This document shows positions 34,185 to 46,179 of a stretch of DNA of 64,000 nucleotides, piece after piece. Position 1 is the first letter of the stretch. Every line of letters starts with the position of its first letter. Below the pieces are notes generated by a model, which was not told the DNA's origin, searched no databases, and was given only the letters and a program-made list of their open reading frames with translations. Position numbers and translations under genes: made by a program. Where the stretch lies: NCBI GenBank assembly GCA_031308135.1, contig JAHLJT010000631.1, forward strand, positions 219,893,584 through 219,957,583. Direction: 5' to 3'. The DNA is from Acheta domesticus. Taxonomy: Eukaryota; Arthropoda; Insecta; Orthoptera; Gryllidae.

Positions 34185-35040
34185 GTGTCGAAATGGCCCG
34201 GTCGCACCATTCTACTCCACGGCTTTAAAAGGCGCTGTTCACATGCGGTAAGTTCTAGTGGGGACTTAGCTATGCCACGGCGTCGCACTCGCTCGTTGGA
34301 CCAGTTTGAGCGGGGTCGGATTGCCGGCCTGCGCGAAGCCGGGTGGTCCTTTCGGCGCATTGCTGACTACGTGGGCCGCGATGGGACGTCGGTGCTCAAG
34401 TGCTGCCGACGATGGCTATACGAGCATTCCCATAGCGTAGACCCACTTCGGGGCGATCGCCGAGCATTGACGAACGCCAAGATCGACGCATCATGAGGGC
34501 GGCGTTGGCAGTCCATACGTCCACCCGCGCCGAGATACAGGCACATGTGGCCTCCAACGAGTCTCCATGCACCGTTGGGAACTGGTTGCTGGTTGCAGAA
34601 TTACAATCGCGCATACCGCTAGCCCGACTGCCAATCACGCCGAACCATCGTCGGGCATGTCTGGCGTGGTGCAATGAGCGGGACAGCTGGGAGACTGAAT
34701 GGCGTGCAGTGATGAGAGCCGCTTCTGCCTGCAAGCCAGTAATAGTCGTTTGCGTGTGTGACGTCGCCAAGGCCAGCGCGTGCGTCCGGAGTGTGTTCGT
34801 CCACGTCACGTAGGGCCCACCCCGGGAGTGATGGTGTGGGGTGCCATCAACTACAACGCGCGTCCGTCTTTGGTGTTCGTGGAGGGATCATTGGCCAGCG
34901 CTGGATACATCCATGCTGCCTGTGCTGATACCTTTCTTGCAACGGGAGGGTGGTGCGCTGTTCCAGCAGGACAATGCCCGCCCCCATATTGCCCGCGCCT
35001 CATTACTGACATCAGTGTGACCCTCATCAAAAAGACAAAT
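34185..35040 (+). mobile_element. Tc1-like transposase relic (second lineage)
   Basis: Starts at ATG 34273 with MPRRRTRSLDQFERGRIAGL, REAGWSFRRIADYVGRDGTS and CRRWLYEHSHSVDPLRGDRR (paired-like HTH). Frame changes follow: DRRIMRAALAVHTSTRAEI, LARLPITPNHRRACLAWCN, SWETEWRAVM, SDESRFCLQASNSRLRV (first Asp; then TGA where the family has Trp), GPTPGVMVWGAINYNARPSL, and FQQDNARPHIAR (second Asp). The Glu-bearing end is missing. A distinct Tc1 lineage from the one at 25.1 kb, much more GC-rich than its flanks, so possibly a younger arrival or under less AT drift. Confidence 0.85.
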
Positions 35041-35239
35041 ATTTAATTATAAGTAAATATTGATTAACAGGATATCTCAAACAGAATTTTATTTCACCTA
35101 TACGTCACATTTGCGAATACATATGAAGTACAGAGATGTAATGCTGTTAACATACTGCAGTGCTGAAAATAATGCTGCAAATAACAGGTGTCGAGATTTT
35201 AATTTCAATGTACGTATTTGGTAGGCTCAAATATAAAAA

Positions 35240-35740
35240 AAAATGTTTCTTTTCAAAACGTGTCTGGCGATCAGCATCAAGCTAGCACCTAAACAGATAT
35301 ACGATTTTTCCTCAATCGATCTGGTCTAACATAGACCTTCAAATTCGAAACCTTTAATTTTGGGTATACTTTACATAAAATTTCAACGAATTTTCAAAAC
35401 TTTCAAAAAATGTATAAAAAGTCTCATTAATTTTTTTGTATTTTTTTCTGTAGTAGAGCAAAGTACTTGTACGATCGTAGAAATGACGTAGGTCCAGTTA
35501 AAAAATCTATATTTTAGAAAATTAAAAATGCTTAAACTCCTTTCGTGTTCTCTGCAACAATGAAGGAATACCCATTTTATTCTCAACGAAATCCATTCTT
35601 GAAAATTAATATTTAAATTATGTCATCCAAATTTTACTTTCTCACGCTCACTTGGCAAGAAGAGAAAGAATTGTAATCGTGGATCGCAAAGTTTTGGCAG
35701 ATAAACAATTTTAGCCAGGCCCTGGTTACAAAAAATTGAA
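35240..35740 (+). repeat. dispersed repeat family A, copy 9 (partial)
   Basis: CTAGCACCTAAACAGATATACG, TTCAAATTCGAAACC and ACTTTACATAAAATTTC correspond to the block after the GTCC tract in other copies. Strongly diverged. Confidence 0.6.
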
Positions 35741-37394
35741 TATATTGTGAAATACCTTATATTTTATTACTTAATTATTTAATTAATTTCTGAATTTGTG
35801 AAATAACTGTTTGCTTACACTCATCTGCTTACTTAATTTCATTTCCTGACTAATATCGCATTTATTAATGTTATAATTAACTTTATTTTGCCCTGATATG
35901 CTTAACTTTCTCAATATTCAACCACAACTATCGTGATTTTACTTTCAATTTTGCTCGTGGGTCTCGACATTTTACTCATTGCCCTTTTATCTTGGATATG
36001 TGGACGTGCAACTCTGTGCAGAATTACGATTCCTCGAAGTTCTGTTGGTTGAAACTTGTTATTTCATTGATGACAACTATTAAAAGTTATCACCCTTAAC
36101 ATATATTATGATTCTATAAATTTCTCAATGAACATTGAACCCACATCTTCGGACTTGATGTTGTCCGTAGAATGTCCTTGTTGGTGTTCCTCCTATCGTG
36201 ATATTGTCTATCGTCACGAGAAGTTGGAAATGTTCCCAGAATACTGTATAGTACTTCGGTATTCGGTACTTTCATATAATTCAATAAATTTAACTAAGTT
36301 AATTCGCGAGAGCGACTTGCCCTGTTTGTGCTTCGGATGAAACACCTACAAGCGCGATTGTCTATCTTCAATTTAACTTACTAAAAATATTCCCTATCTA
36401 CGGATTTATTCCAATAGAAATCTCCTTCGAACTCGGAGTCTATTTTAATTTAATGACAAATTACAACTCAATTTAAAATAATAACTTTTGACTTCTTAAT
36501 TTATGCGAAACAAAGCTGTCAAAATTAATTATAAGTTCCTGCTTCCCTATCATTAAGATATTATCCAACCCAACTGAAATATTCATACTGTTCAGTTTGC
36601 GGCATCCGTTCTAGTTGATGACTGGCGAGGGAGTGATTATATCAATATTCTTACAAAAACATAATTTCGAATGCCGCCTTCCCGCCTCCTGCATATTGTA
36701 TCCTCGGGACCGTTCTCCCCAAATGAATAGCGTTTTGTCATCAAGCATGGAATACTATAACTTGTTGATCGGTTGTCCTAACGACGCGTATTCTTTGGCT
36801 CTAAGCGTCCTGTACACGTACAATTACATCGTATCTACAATGCCTTTTTTCCTGTTCAAAATCGGTGTTTTCTGCCTTATCGCAATATTTTGTTCCTATA
36901 CATAGTAAATTACTTACTCTAACACGTTGTGTGGTCAGAGTCCATATTTTGTGGGACCTTGATACCGAAAATATGTATGTGGTCATGTATTTATTTACTT
37001 ATTTACTTATTTATTTATTTATCAGTCACTTAATCGATACATTGAAATGAGATTCAGAATATTAAAGAAGACCGCTGCCTCATGTAAAATAGAATTTTTC
37101 GGGGGGAAATTTGTACCTATTTGAGAATAAGTCGTTTTCACTCTTTCTGAAAATATGAAATTTTGAGCTCCTTTTGGTTCCTTTAGAAGAAAATTGTTAG
37201 GATTTCGAAAAGGTCCTAGGAGGTCATTTAAATTATCCCTATGAAATCAAGCATTGGTTTAAGAAAAACAATAGTAATGTAAAACACAACGTGAGACATA
37301 TAAAAATGTTGCATGTGTTAAAGTTTATAATAATAAAATATGTGTTTACATAATGTGATTTAATGTATTAGGCTCCATACAATATGTTGAAGAA
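35741..37394. other. intergenic stretch
   Basis: Holds a short family A fragment (36930-36980, GTGGTCAGAGTCCATATTTTG...CCTTGATACCGAAAA) followed by an impure (TTTA)n tract at 36988-37022. Otherwise AT-rich with no exon recognised. Confidence 0.5.
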
Positions 37395-38010
37395 CTAGTG
37401 GTGCTACAGAATGGCACATACTTTCCCGTATTAGTTTTCTATTTCCTTGGGTCTTCGCTAGCTATTTAGAATTGCCACATACTCTTTCTTGCAAGCTGCC
37501 ATTACATTTATATAATTTTTGAAAAAACAAAAAAAAAACTCAAAATACTCTTTTCGTTAATTTCGCCTTTCTTAATTTCGCATTCTTAGTAGCGTTAATA
37601 TGACGTAAAGAGTATTTTGAGTTATTTTTTTAAAAATTATATAAATGTAATTTTTTGAAAGATCTTTCACAACTTTAATATGCACATTACCAGCAATTTG
37701 TAAAGATTATTAAAAATTTAATTTTTGTGGGTGTAGGTGCTTCAAAGAACTTCAAACAAAGTATTTTGAAAATTCAAAAACTTTCTGTGAAAATGAGCTA
37801 AATTTCGCATTTTTTTAATTAATTTTATTTTTAGTCGCATCAACATCGCGGTTATTAAGCGACTTCCTGTATAATACATTTACAATATAATTATAATGCA
37901 GTTAGTTACAACACAGCAGTAGAAAATTATAACTAATTACATTTCCAATTATCTTACAATAGTAATAACAATTCAGGGACAACAATTACAGTTTCATGAA
38001 TCTATTGGCT

Positions 38011-39063
38011 TTAAATGTCCATAAATATGTTAATGGCTAAACAAAATTTGATAATTTTTTCTTGGTCTTCTTTAGAATGCAGTATTGATTGGTGGTTAAA
38101 TCCATTTGATACTCTTTGGCTGTTATACCTGGAACATACTTTGAAAATGTGATCAAGGTTTAAAGGTAAATTGCATAAATCACATGAGGATGGAGGAGAT
38201 TTTTGGATCAAATAGAGATGGCTTAATTTACAATGTCCAGTTCGTATTCTCGAAAGGACTACTTGCTCCCTGCGTCGGAATTTAGTGTCGGTGCCTAGTG
38301 CATAAAAACTGTTCACAGATTTATGAAGATAGCAGGCTTTATAATTTGTCCCTTCATGGCTCCATTTATTTTTCATTTCTTCCTCAACAAATTTTAAAAT
38401 GTCTTCAACTGTACATGATAAGTTATGTACATTTGTTGATATTTGAAGATCAATTAATGTATTACTTATACTGGCGCGTCTGGTTACGAAGACCGGTTCA
38501 ATTTGAGAAGGGATCCATACTAGAACCAAATTTATTCCCGCCGCCTTAATGATCTGAAGATATTCTTCTATAATAACGATGTTTATTTCTCTTTTAGTAC
38601 TCTTGCTCCAGTTGACTGATAATAATGAGCTTGTGAGCAGAATGACATTAGGAGAGTGAAGCTTTGGGATGTATTTAAGTGCTGACATTAAGGCATAGGA
38701 CTTTGTAGTTTTATGGCTGGCGTATTGCTTAAGCTGGAACTTTATTGTGTTGTCAGGCGTGCATACTATGGCTTCTTTTCCGGTTTCATTGGAACTGCCG
38801 TGAATGGAGATTACAGAATAGTTGGAGTAGTTTGCATCAATATAATTCCAGGACTTGTTTAGCCATTTGTCAGTTGATAGGTTTCTCTTTTGATATTTGG
38901 TTAAGGTCAAGTCGATTTTGACGTTTGGAATAGTCCAAGGTGGCACAGCAGGAATTCTTTGTTTCTCAATATGGTTGTATTGAATATTGAATTCATTTCG
39001 TAAATTTTTAACTCTGGAGTAGAAAGGTTTGTGGTGAGAGTAGTCTTGATGTACAGTTGGCAA
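38011..39063 (-). pseudogene. LINE RNase H and C-terminal segment
   Basis: 350 open codons. The RNase H fold is recognisable by position and layout (SVISIHGSSNETGKEAIVC, TKSYALMSALKYI, VILLTSSLLSVNW, GINLVLVWIPSQI), but catalytic acids are gone: YTDGS is SIHGSS and the (T)DSLS site is TSSLLS. The C-terminal part has RIRTGHCKLSHLYLI and CDLCNLPLNLDHIFKVC, the CxxC...H...C block found in this LINE group. Confidence 0.75.
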
Positions 39064-39479
39064 TGGGCGAAATACATCATTATGTATAATAGGATTAATT
39101 GAAGAGGCAGCTTTAATTGCATACCTAATGCTCAGCAGTTACCTTCGGAATTTTAGTGATGGTTTTTGAGCCTCTATTAGGATGATTCCAATAGAACTTG
39201 TGTGGAAACAACCTGTACAGATTCTCAAGGCTTGCTTATGAATGGGTTCAAGTGTCTTTAATACATTTGGTTTGGCTCAATTATATATCAGTGATCCATA
39301 ATCTATTTTGCTTCTAATAATTGATTTGTACATTAGTAATAAGAGTTTTCTGTCAGCTCCCCAGTTGTTGTGAGCTATATATTTAAGAATATTTAGTCTC
39401 TTCTTGCAGTCGTTGACCAGATTTAGGATGTGGTTCTTCCATGTCATTTTACAATCGAAAGTTAATCCTAGTATTTTGG

Positions 39480-41283
39480 TGTTTTGCAGATCGTAGGGTT
39501 TGTTGCCCTAAATACAGACGGAGAGTTGTGTTTAGGTTGCGCTTGGAGAATAATATGCATTCGTTTTTTTGGGCTGAAAACTTAAAACCAGGGACCAGGA
39601 ACCAGGGACCAGGAATATAATGTATTTAAAGCTTCTTGTACAGCTTCTTCAGTGGTAGTTAAGTTTTTCCCTTTACAGAGGACAATTATATCATCGGCAT
39701 ATTTTCTAACTATTGTTGGTGCTTTTATATCTTAATCTGCATCATTAATGGCCAGAAGAAATAATGTCACACTTAAGACGGATCCTTGAGGAACGCCGTT
39801 TTCAGGTTTCCTTATATCAGATAGGTGGTTATTAACTCTCACCTGTATTCTACGGTCAAGTGCAAACTTTTTGAGAAATTCAAACATATTTCCTGTGTTT
39901 CCTATTTCTTGAAGTTTATACAAGATTCGATGTATCTAGACCATAACATAGGCTTTTTCGATATCGAGGTTGACAGCAATCACATGTTGCTTATTAATAA
40001 ATGCCTCTTGGATATAAGTTTCGGTACTGATAAGATGGGAATGTGTAGAATGACCAGGACGAAAACCGAATTGATTGTCATGAATAATTTTTTGATTATT
40101 CATAAACCATCTAATTCTTTTGTTCACAATTTTTTCTAAAATTTTACACTTGTTACATGTTAATGATATAGGTCTGTAATTGTCAGTTTTCGATTGGTCT
40201 CTGCCAGGTTTCAGTACTGGCCCAACAGTTGCTGTTTTCCATATTTCAGGAAAGATACTATTATTCCATATTATATTGTATATTGCAAGTAGGGTTTGTT
40301 TGCCTTTCAAAGAGAGATTTTTAATAAGGGCATTGGGAATATTATCAGGACCAGGAGCGGTATTAGTTGTGGACTCAATGGTAGAGGTTAATTCAGATAG
40401 TGAAATAGGTTCATTAAGTTGACACGTTATCCAGTTTTCTTCTTTATCCAGAATAATTTGTTGATTTTCCAGTTCATTTTTATATGGAATAAACTCACTG
40501 AGATAGTTTACTGTGCTGGAATTTTTTGCAAATGTATCAGCAAATTCATTGGCAATTAGTACAGGGTGAGTTACAACTTGATTTTCAATATGTATAAAGT
40601 TAATTGTGTTATTTCTTTTGTTTCCTTGAATTCTTTTGACTTTTTTCCGACATTCAGATATACTATTTTGACTGGATAATGATGAAACATAGTTAGTCCA
40701 GGCTTTAGCTTTGCTGTCTTTAATGGTTCTTCTGGCTGCAGCTCTGGTTCTCTTGTATTCAATTTTGTTTTCAAGAGTACTTTGTTTTTTATATCTATTA
40801 AAAGCATGTTTTGCTTTTCTGATAGTCTCCTCACATTTCTCATTCCACCATGGTACCCTTTTCCTTTTGAATGAATTTTTATATTGACAAATTGAGTAAT
40901 TTGCTGCTTTGGTGATGATATCTGAGACGGATTGAATAGTTTTGTCTATATTACCAACATCGTTGAGTAGATTAGCCTGAGTAAGAAAAACATCAATCTG
41001 ATTTTGGTACTTAGTCCAGTCAGCAGTGTTGAAATTCCATTTCGGGGCGGCAGGCGGAGGTGAATAATTGCTTTTGGGACTGAGGATATCGATGAATATA
41101 GGATAATGATCACTATCATAAGGGTATTTGGATGCATACCAGTTACAATTTTGGGCGAATCGGGAAGAGGAAAGCGTAAGATCAATGGCACTGAACTTAT
41201 CATTACTGATGTTGATGTGAGTAGGTTGTCCAGAATTTAGAATTATCAGTTCATTCTCTTCTATAACAGATTCAATTTTCATT
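39480..41283 (-). pseudogene. LINE endonuclease (partial) and reverse transcriptase
   Basis: 41283-39936 is one open frame: NELIILNSGQPTHIN, AIDLTLSS, YPYDSDHYPIFID (the SDHxP endonuclease end), GPDNIPNALIKNLSLKG, WKTATVGPVLKPGRDQ, YRPISLTCNKCKILEKIV, NQFGFRPGHSTHSHL, VIAVNLDIEKAY (RT motif A). After a stop it continues with PENGVPQGSVLSVTLFLL (motif B) and, in another frame, RKYADDIIVLCKG (the YADD active site, near 39675-39705). Stops near 39935 and 39731 disable it. Confidence 0.85.
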
Positions 41284-41575
41284 CGCATTTTTAGTAGCGC
41301 TAAAACGCAATTTACTTTAAAACGGCACATAATTTTTAAAAGAAAATTGCCATTTACGACTAAGTTTTTGTGTTCTTTAATATTCTAAAATTAATGTTTC
41401 CGTACTACGAATAGGAAACCGAAAAATTAAGAAAATGACAGAAAAATGTACTTTTGGCGGTGATAGATGACAGCTGGCAAGAAAGAGTTTGTGGCAATTC
41501 CGAATAGCTAGCGAAGTCCAAGGAAGTAGAAAAGTAATACGGGAAAGTCTGTGCCATTTTGTAGCACCACTAGTT

Positions 41576-42102
41576 ATATATAAGAGATCATGGGGAGTTT
41601 TCTTGGGACAATTCACAGCACTTTCTTAAAGACAACATTTGAAGTAATTATTCAATATTCTTAGACAGCTAACTTTTAGCTTATCGTGATAGTCACAAAA
41701 ATATTAGACAAGCTTTTTACTTTTGAAAAGCTACGTGTCTGAACCCGCTAACTTGATAATTTCATCGAATCATAACGAAAATACTGGTACAGGTAAAACA
41801 CACAGTCTTCACACTTCCCTGTACACCCATATTCCATACACCCACATTCCATACAGCCTATCCCTTCTTAACTAGGCTTTTTATACTATCGCAGGCGTAC
41901 ATGGCTTTCGCGAGGTGTTGCGCGGCTGCGAGTTTTCCAGTAGCTTCGTGATTTCTTAATAATGTCCCTTAGGGATTAGGCGAGCTGAGTGCTACTGATT
42001 TCCTTAATTCATCTGTTCCGGTAATAAATTTGGAGCTCCCGAGAACAAGAGCAGCGTAGTTGAAGGAGGGGGGAGACGACTCACGAAGAAGTCCCTTTGG
42101 GA
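41576..42102. other. intergenic stretch with a short dispersed repeat
   Basis: 41586-41665 (GGAGTTTTCTTGGGACAATT, TTAAAGACAACATTTGAAG, TAATTATTCA) recurs at 51618-51690. The rest, including a less AT-rich part at 41880-42100, is unidentified. Confidence 0.5.
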
Positions 42103-43272
42103 TCAGCTTTTCTGCCAAAGAGGCCTTTTGTGGGGAACCTTGGGAACTCCTGCTGAGCTTCTTCGCGGTGTTGAGTGAGTTGAGCCCACTTGCACAATGA
42201 ATGTGCGACCTGTGATGAAATTTGCTATGGTATTGATTAAGTATTTCGGTATACGTAGTTTCCTGAGTTTGTACAATATCCCTTCGTACCAGACCCTGTC
42301 GAACGCTTGGGCGACATCGAGGAAGACGGCTATTAAATGATGGCCAGCATGAAATGCTTCATGGATATTTTCAGCTAGACGTAGTAATTGGTGTCTTGTG
42401 GAATGACTTTGGGAGAAACCAAATTGAAAGAGAGGAATAATATTATTTTGTTCTATAACTTTACGGAGTCTTTTTAAAAGTAATTTTTCTAACATTTTTG
42501 ACAGTATGGGAATTAAACTGATGGGTCTGTAGCTAGTAGGGTTGGCTGGGTTTTTGTTGGGTTTTGGAATAGAAATTATTACAGAAAGTTTCCATAAACT
42601 GGAAAAATATCCTGTCCTTAGCACCGAGTTATATATATTGGTTAGAAATGCTAGGCCACTTCTGGGGACATTTTTTAAAATAATGGCATTGATGCGATCA
42701 TGACCTGGTGACTTTCTTGCCGGTAAGTTTTTGATAGTATGGTATACTTCTTGGGGAGTTATAAAAGGAATCCGTCTTGAAGTGTCGAAATTAGGGGAGC
42801 TGTTAAATTCAATGATTTCATTATGAAAATTTTCCGAAATGTTGTGAGTTTGGAAAGTAGAAGCAAAATAGTCAGCTAGCATTTCAGCCTTTTCTTGGTC
42901 GTTTCGAGCTGTCAGGTGCCCAGTTTTCAAGACTGGAATGACGGATTTTGTTCCCAACAACCTACGTGTCGCTTTCCATAGTGATGCGTCTTGGGGATTT
43001 AAGTCGGTGACGTATTTTTTGTGTTTTTCGAGATGGAATAAAGCCAGGGCGTTCCAGACGAGTCGTATTAAATGATTATATTCTGATTTTAGATGAGGTA
43101 ACCTATGTTTGATCCAGAGACGTCTCATTTTATTTTTTCTTGTTATCAATACTTGGATGCTTTCAGGTAGCCGAGGATGGTTTGGAGCGTGAATTGCCTG
43201 TACTCTGTTAGGTGAAGAAATACAATCATCTATTACGCAGTTATGCCCGTCACGGTCACTACGCCCGCTCAT
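42103..43272 (-). mobile_element. Jockey-type LINE fragment (reverse transcriptase, N-terminal half)
   Basis: 390 open codons on the minus strand: LPESIQVLITRKNKMRRLW, QDASLWKATRRLLG, EKAEMLADYFASTF, LPARKSPGHDRINAIILKN, LWKLSVIISIPKPNK, SYRPISLIPILSKMLEKLL, LFQFGFSQSHSTRHQL, LIAVFLDVAQAFDRVW (RT motif A with its Asp), YLINTIANFITGRTFIVQVG. It ends at SSAGVPKVPHKRP where motif B AGVPQGS should be; YADD and everything beyond are absent. The endonuclease is also missing. Loss of the 3' part is unusual for a LINE and suggests later deletion. Confidence 0.87.
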
Positions 43273-46008
43273 TGCACAATATATACAGAATGTGCTTTGC
43301 GGATGGCATAATGATTTTCTTTGTAAATATCACTCCCTTCTCTCCTACCCCTTTAGGGCTGTCTTATCCCCGTCCATTTTTACCCATTGTAATTGCCCAG
43401 TAATAAAGTATACCACGTTTTGTTGAAATGACATTGTTCCCGCATTGAAGAGTTAACACACGAACACGAACACATACATATACATATCCATCCATTTTTT
43501 TGGTATATTGATATTTTTAGCACTGGGGACCTTTATGGGGCATTATTTATACTGATAATGAGATAAATGATAGTATTACATAAAATAACTATTATATTTA
43601 ATATAGGTTAATTATCATCTCTCAGACATGTGTATGTTTACAAACATTTTTGAGAATTGAAAAAAATAGCGTTGTTCGCAAATCTTTAACATGCTTGTTA
43701 ATTAGTTTCCAAAAAAATTATAAAAAAATGTCGGAATGTTTATCCTCTTCAAAATTCATTTGATTCATTTTTCTACACGACTAGAGGTTAAAGAGCTGTA
43801 GAGAGTAGAGCTCTGCAATCAGGCGAAAACAACCGCTCGAGACTCTGGGGTTCCGCGCCGATGCTCGGCGAAGAGAGGGGGACCTTGCTCGGGGGGGGGG
43901 AAGAGATAGCTGTTTAACGGACATTTGACCGGCCGCCTTGCGGCTCCCGCCGAGACTTGGGAGTCGCCGAGCGCTCGAGCGTTCGGCCGCTCAGCCAAGT
44001 GCCGGACTGCTTGGTAGCTTCGCCCCTCAATGCATGTACGGGATATAAAGTCGCCGTATGTAGTGATTGCAACTCTTTCAATTCATTGTAATCGAAAGAA
44101 AATACAATTTGAATTAAACCATTAATTTGTTGAAAAGTAACAATTTATCGATTGACTGGAAATAATTTTATACAGACAAACAATACATTTTTTGAAAGAA
44201 TTAAGGCAAACAAAGACTCTGAAAATATTTTTTTTTCTATATTTATAGTGCTTAAGGGAAGATAATTCGTTGCGTACCAATTGTAATGTCATTTAAGTTT
44301 CTTACAAACCCGAATATAAGGCATATTTATTATATACAATGAATATTTGGTCATAATTTCACGAGTATGTAATAAAAAAACATATGCTAAACAAAAATGA
44401 GGTGGGTACTATTTTCCTTGCGTCAAAACGTCTTGTCGTCATTGGGCGTAGTAATTTACTGTGAAATAGTTGATGTAAGCCGCCATGGCCTCTGTATTTG
44501 TCGACTCAGTCGGCGGCCAAACAACAGCGGTCACGGCACATCAGCCTATTCAACTTAATAATTCAAAATACATTATTTACTATTATATACACACGTTTAA
44601 CATTATTTTAAATTCTGCAAAATTATGTATTCACGAAATGATGCATATAAAATTTTATATGTACGAGTACAATATTTTTTAATTACTCCATTATTTTTCG
44701 TTTCAATACAAGATAAGCGATTAATTGTAATTAAAAAATCGTAAAAGCTGAAATTGTGAATCATTGGCTCCTGTGGAGTAGTATTGAAGCTCCACGAGAT
44801 CCCCTTCCTTTGGGAGAACTACTGAGAACAGCGTGGCAGGAAGCGATAACAAAGGTTGCGCGAAATGACTCGGTGGCCCCCACGCAGCGCGGCATCGCCT
44901 TTGCGACGAAATTTCCAGGAAAGGACAGGAAGCAGTTGAAAGAGAAGGGTCGAGATATGTGCACAAAGCTTTCCTCGAAAGGTATTGAGAAGCTCGCAAG
45001 ATTATAGATAAAACTAAAAGTACAATGAGCTCAAAACAATGCTGGGGTGACTGAGGCACCCCGCGCGCCTACTGCCGGGTTAAGAAACTAAGACCTGCGT
45101 ATCAGATGCCTGAAAATTACAACAACACCAACAACAAAAATATTTGGAAAAAGAAAACAAAAACACAAAAGTGGAAGGGAAAGGTACTAATATATTTCAT
45201 TGCACTTGCATCTAAATTTAGCAGAGCATTTGTATTTACACCATATAAAATGAAGGAAAATTAATGATTTTATGTTCATTAGAATAAAATAGGCAATTTC
45301 CGAAAAATCCGATGCCTAGCCATTACAAAGAACGGAATTTATCTCAAACTTTTGAATGCCTTTTCTTTGAAGTCACAGGCAGAACTGCAATAGATCCACT
45401 TGAGGTTCGCCAGTGCGTCCGGGGAGTCGATTTTTAAATCTTTTTATTCTTTTTTATATTAAAATTTATTATTTGAAAATTAATATTAAAATTCGTCTAT
45501 ATTTTAAATTTTGAAAAAACGAAATTATTGGTCATTTATTTTAAAAACAATTCAAGACTCCTTCCTTTTCCTGAAACATGCCATTAGATATTTACTCCGA
45601 CGTGTCGGCCGATTGTTACGTGGCGCAGTTCGCCTGAACGGGGTCCGCCGGTTGTCGAGTCTCGGCCGGTTGTCGAGACCGGCCGAGTCTCGGTCGGGCG
45701 CCGGCTCCCAGGAGTCCGTAACCGGCTGCGAAGGACAGTCGAGCGCGTGGTCTGGAGAGAAGAGAGGCGAGCGAGCGCTGGTCGGTAAAAATCGCGGAGA
45801 ATGCAGACCTCTAGTAGAGAGAAGTCAGAAAAATACCTGTTTTTCGAACCTTACGGAGTTAGCTCCAAGATCGAAAACTTGATGTTTTTAAACTTGTGGC
45901 TGGGTACATACAACATAATCAAAGCGAAAGTTTTTATGACCTTTCTCCAGGTAACCCCTCTTTTTCAGTACCTACCAGCTGGACTAAATTGATAGCTGAT
46001 GACTAATG

Positions 46009-46012
<4 letters not shown>
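43273..46012. other. intergenic stretch with GC-rich islands
   Basis: 43800-44040 is GC-rich (CGGCCGCCTTGCGGCTCCCG, a G10 run at 43892). 44756-45007 on the plus strand is open for 83 codons with unusual non-AT composition (WQEAITKVARNDSVAPTQRG), function unknown. 45600-45800 is GC-rich with a near-perfect hairpin at 45657-45691 (GAGTCTCGGCCGGT/ACCGGCCGAGTCTC). None is assignable to a gene; retroposed or element-derived origin is likely. Confidence 0.4.

Positions 46013-46049
<37 letters not shown>
46013..46049. repeat. (TTA)n microsatellite
   Basis: About 12 TTA units. Confidence 0.93.
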
Positions 46050-46179
46050 TAAAATGCACGTAAAAGTGTAATTGTATCAGATTCAGCACAGTTGAAGGTG
46101 ACGTTCTGCGAGTGCGACTATATACTGCATTCGCGATTCAGGGAAGAGCACGTTTCAGGGAATTACGAGAGCCATTCAA

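Larger units (their letters stand above)
37815..41283 (-). mobile_element. I-clade-like LINE, 5'-truncated
   Basis: Minus-strand LINE inserted in family A. The 11-bp target duplication TTCGCATTTTT is at 37804-37814 and 41281-41291 (one-base uncertainty). Order of domains: C-terminal part of the apurinic endonuclease, reverse transcriptase, RNase H, and a Cys/His segment, ending TTAATTAAAAAAA. RNase H after the RT plus the RT block style points to the I/Outcast/Nimb side of the Jockey superclade. The truncation falls inside the endonuclease, so the insertion was dead on arrival. Confidence 0.87.
37395..41575. repeat. dispersed repeat family A, copy 11, split by a LINE
   Basis: Left end ACTAGTGGTGCTACAGAATG is the inverted terminus; right end CATTTTGTAGC then ACCACTAGT is the direct terminus. 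Inside, 37500-37555 and 37606-37662 form an inverted repeat (CTCAAAATACTCTTTT / AAAGAGTATTTTGAG). Without the LINE the element would be about 0.7 kb with both termini facing outward, a foldback arrangement. Confidence 0.75.

Noticed and set aside
44756..45007. 83-codon plus-strand frame with balanced composition
   Set aside because: Starts at a non-ATG codon and has no recognisable domain; may be a retroposed or element-derived fragment, so it is only mentioned in the stretch entry.
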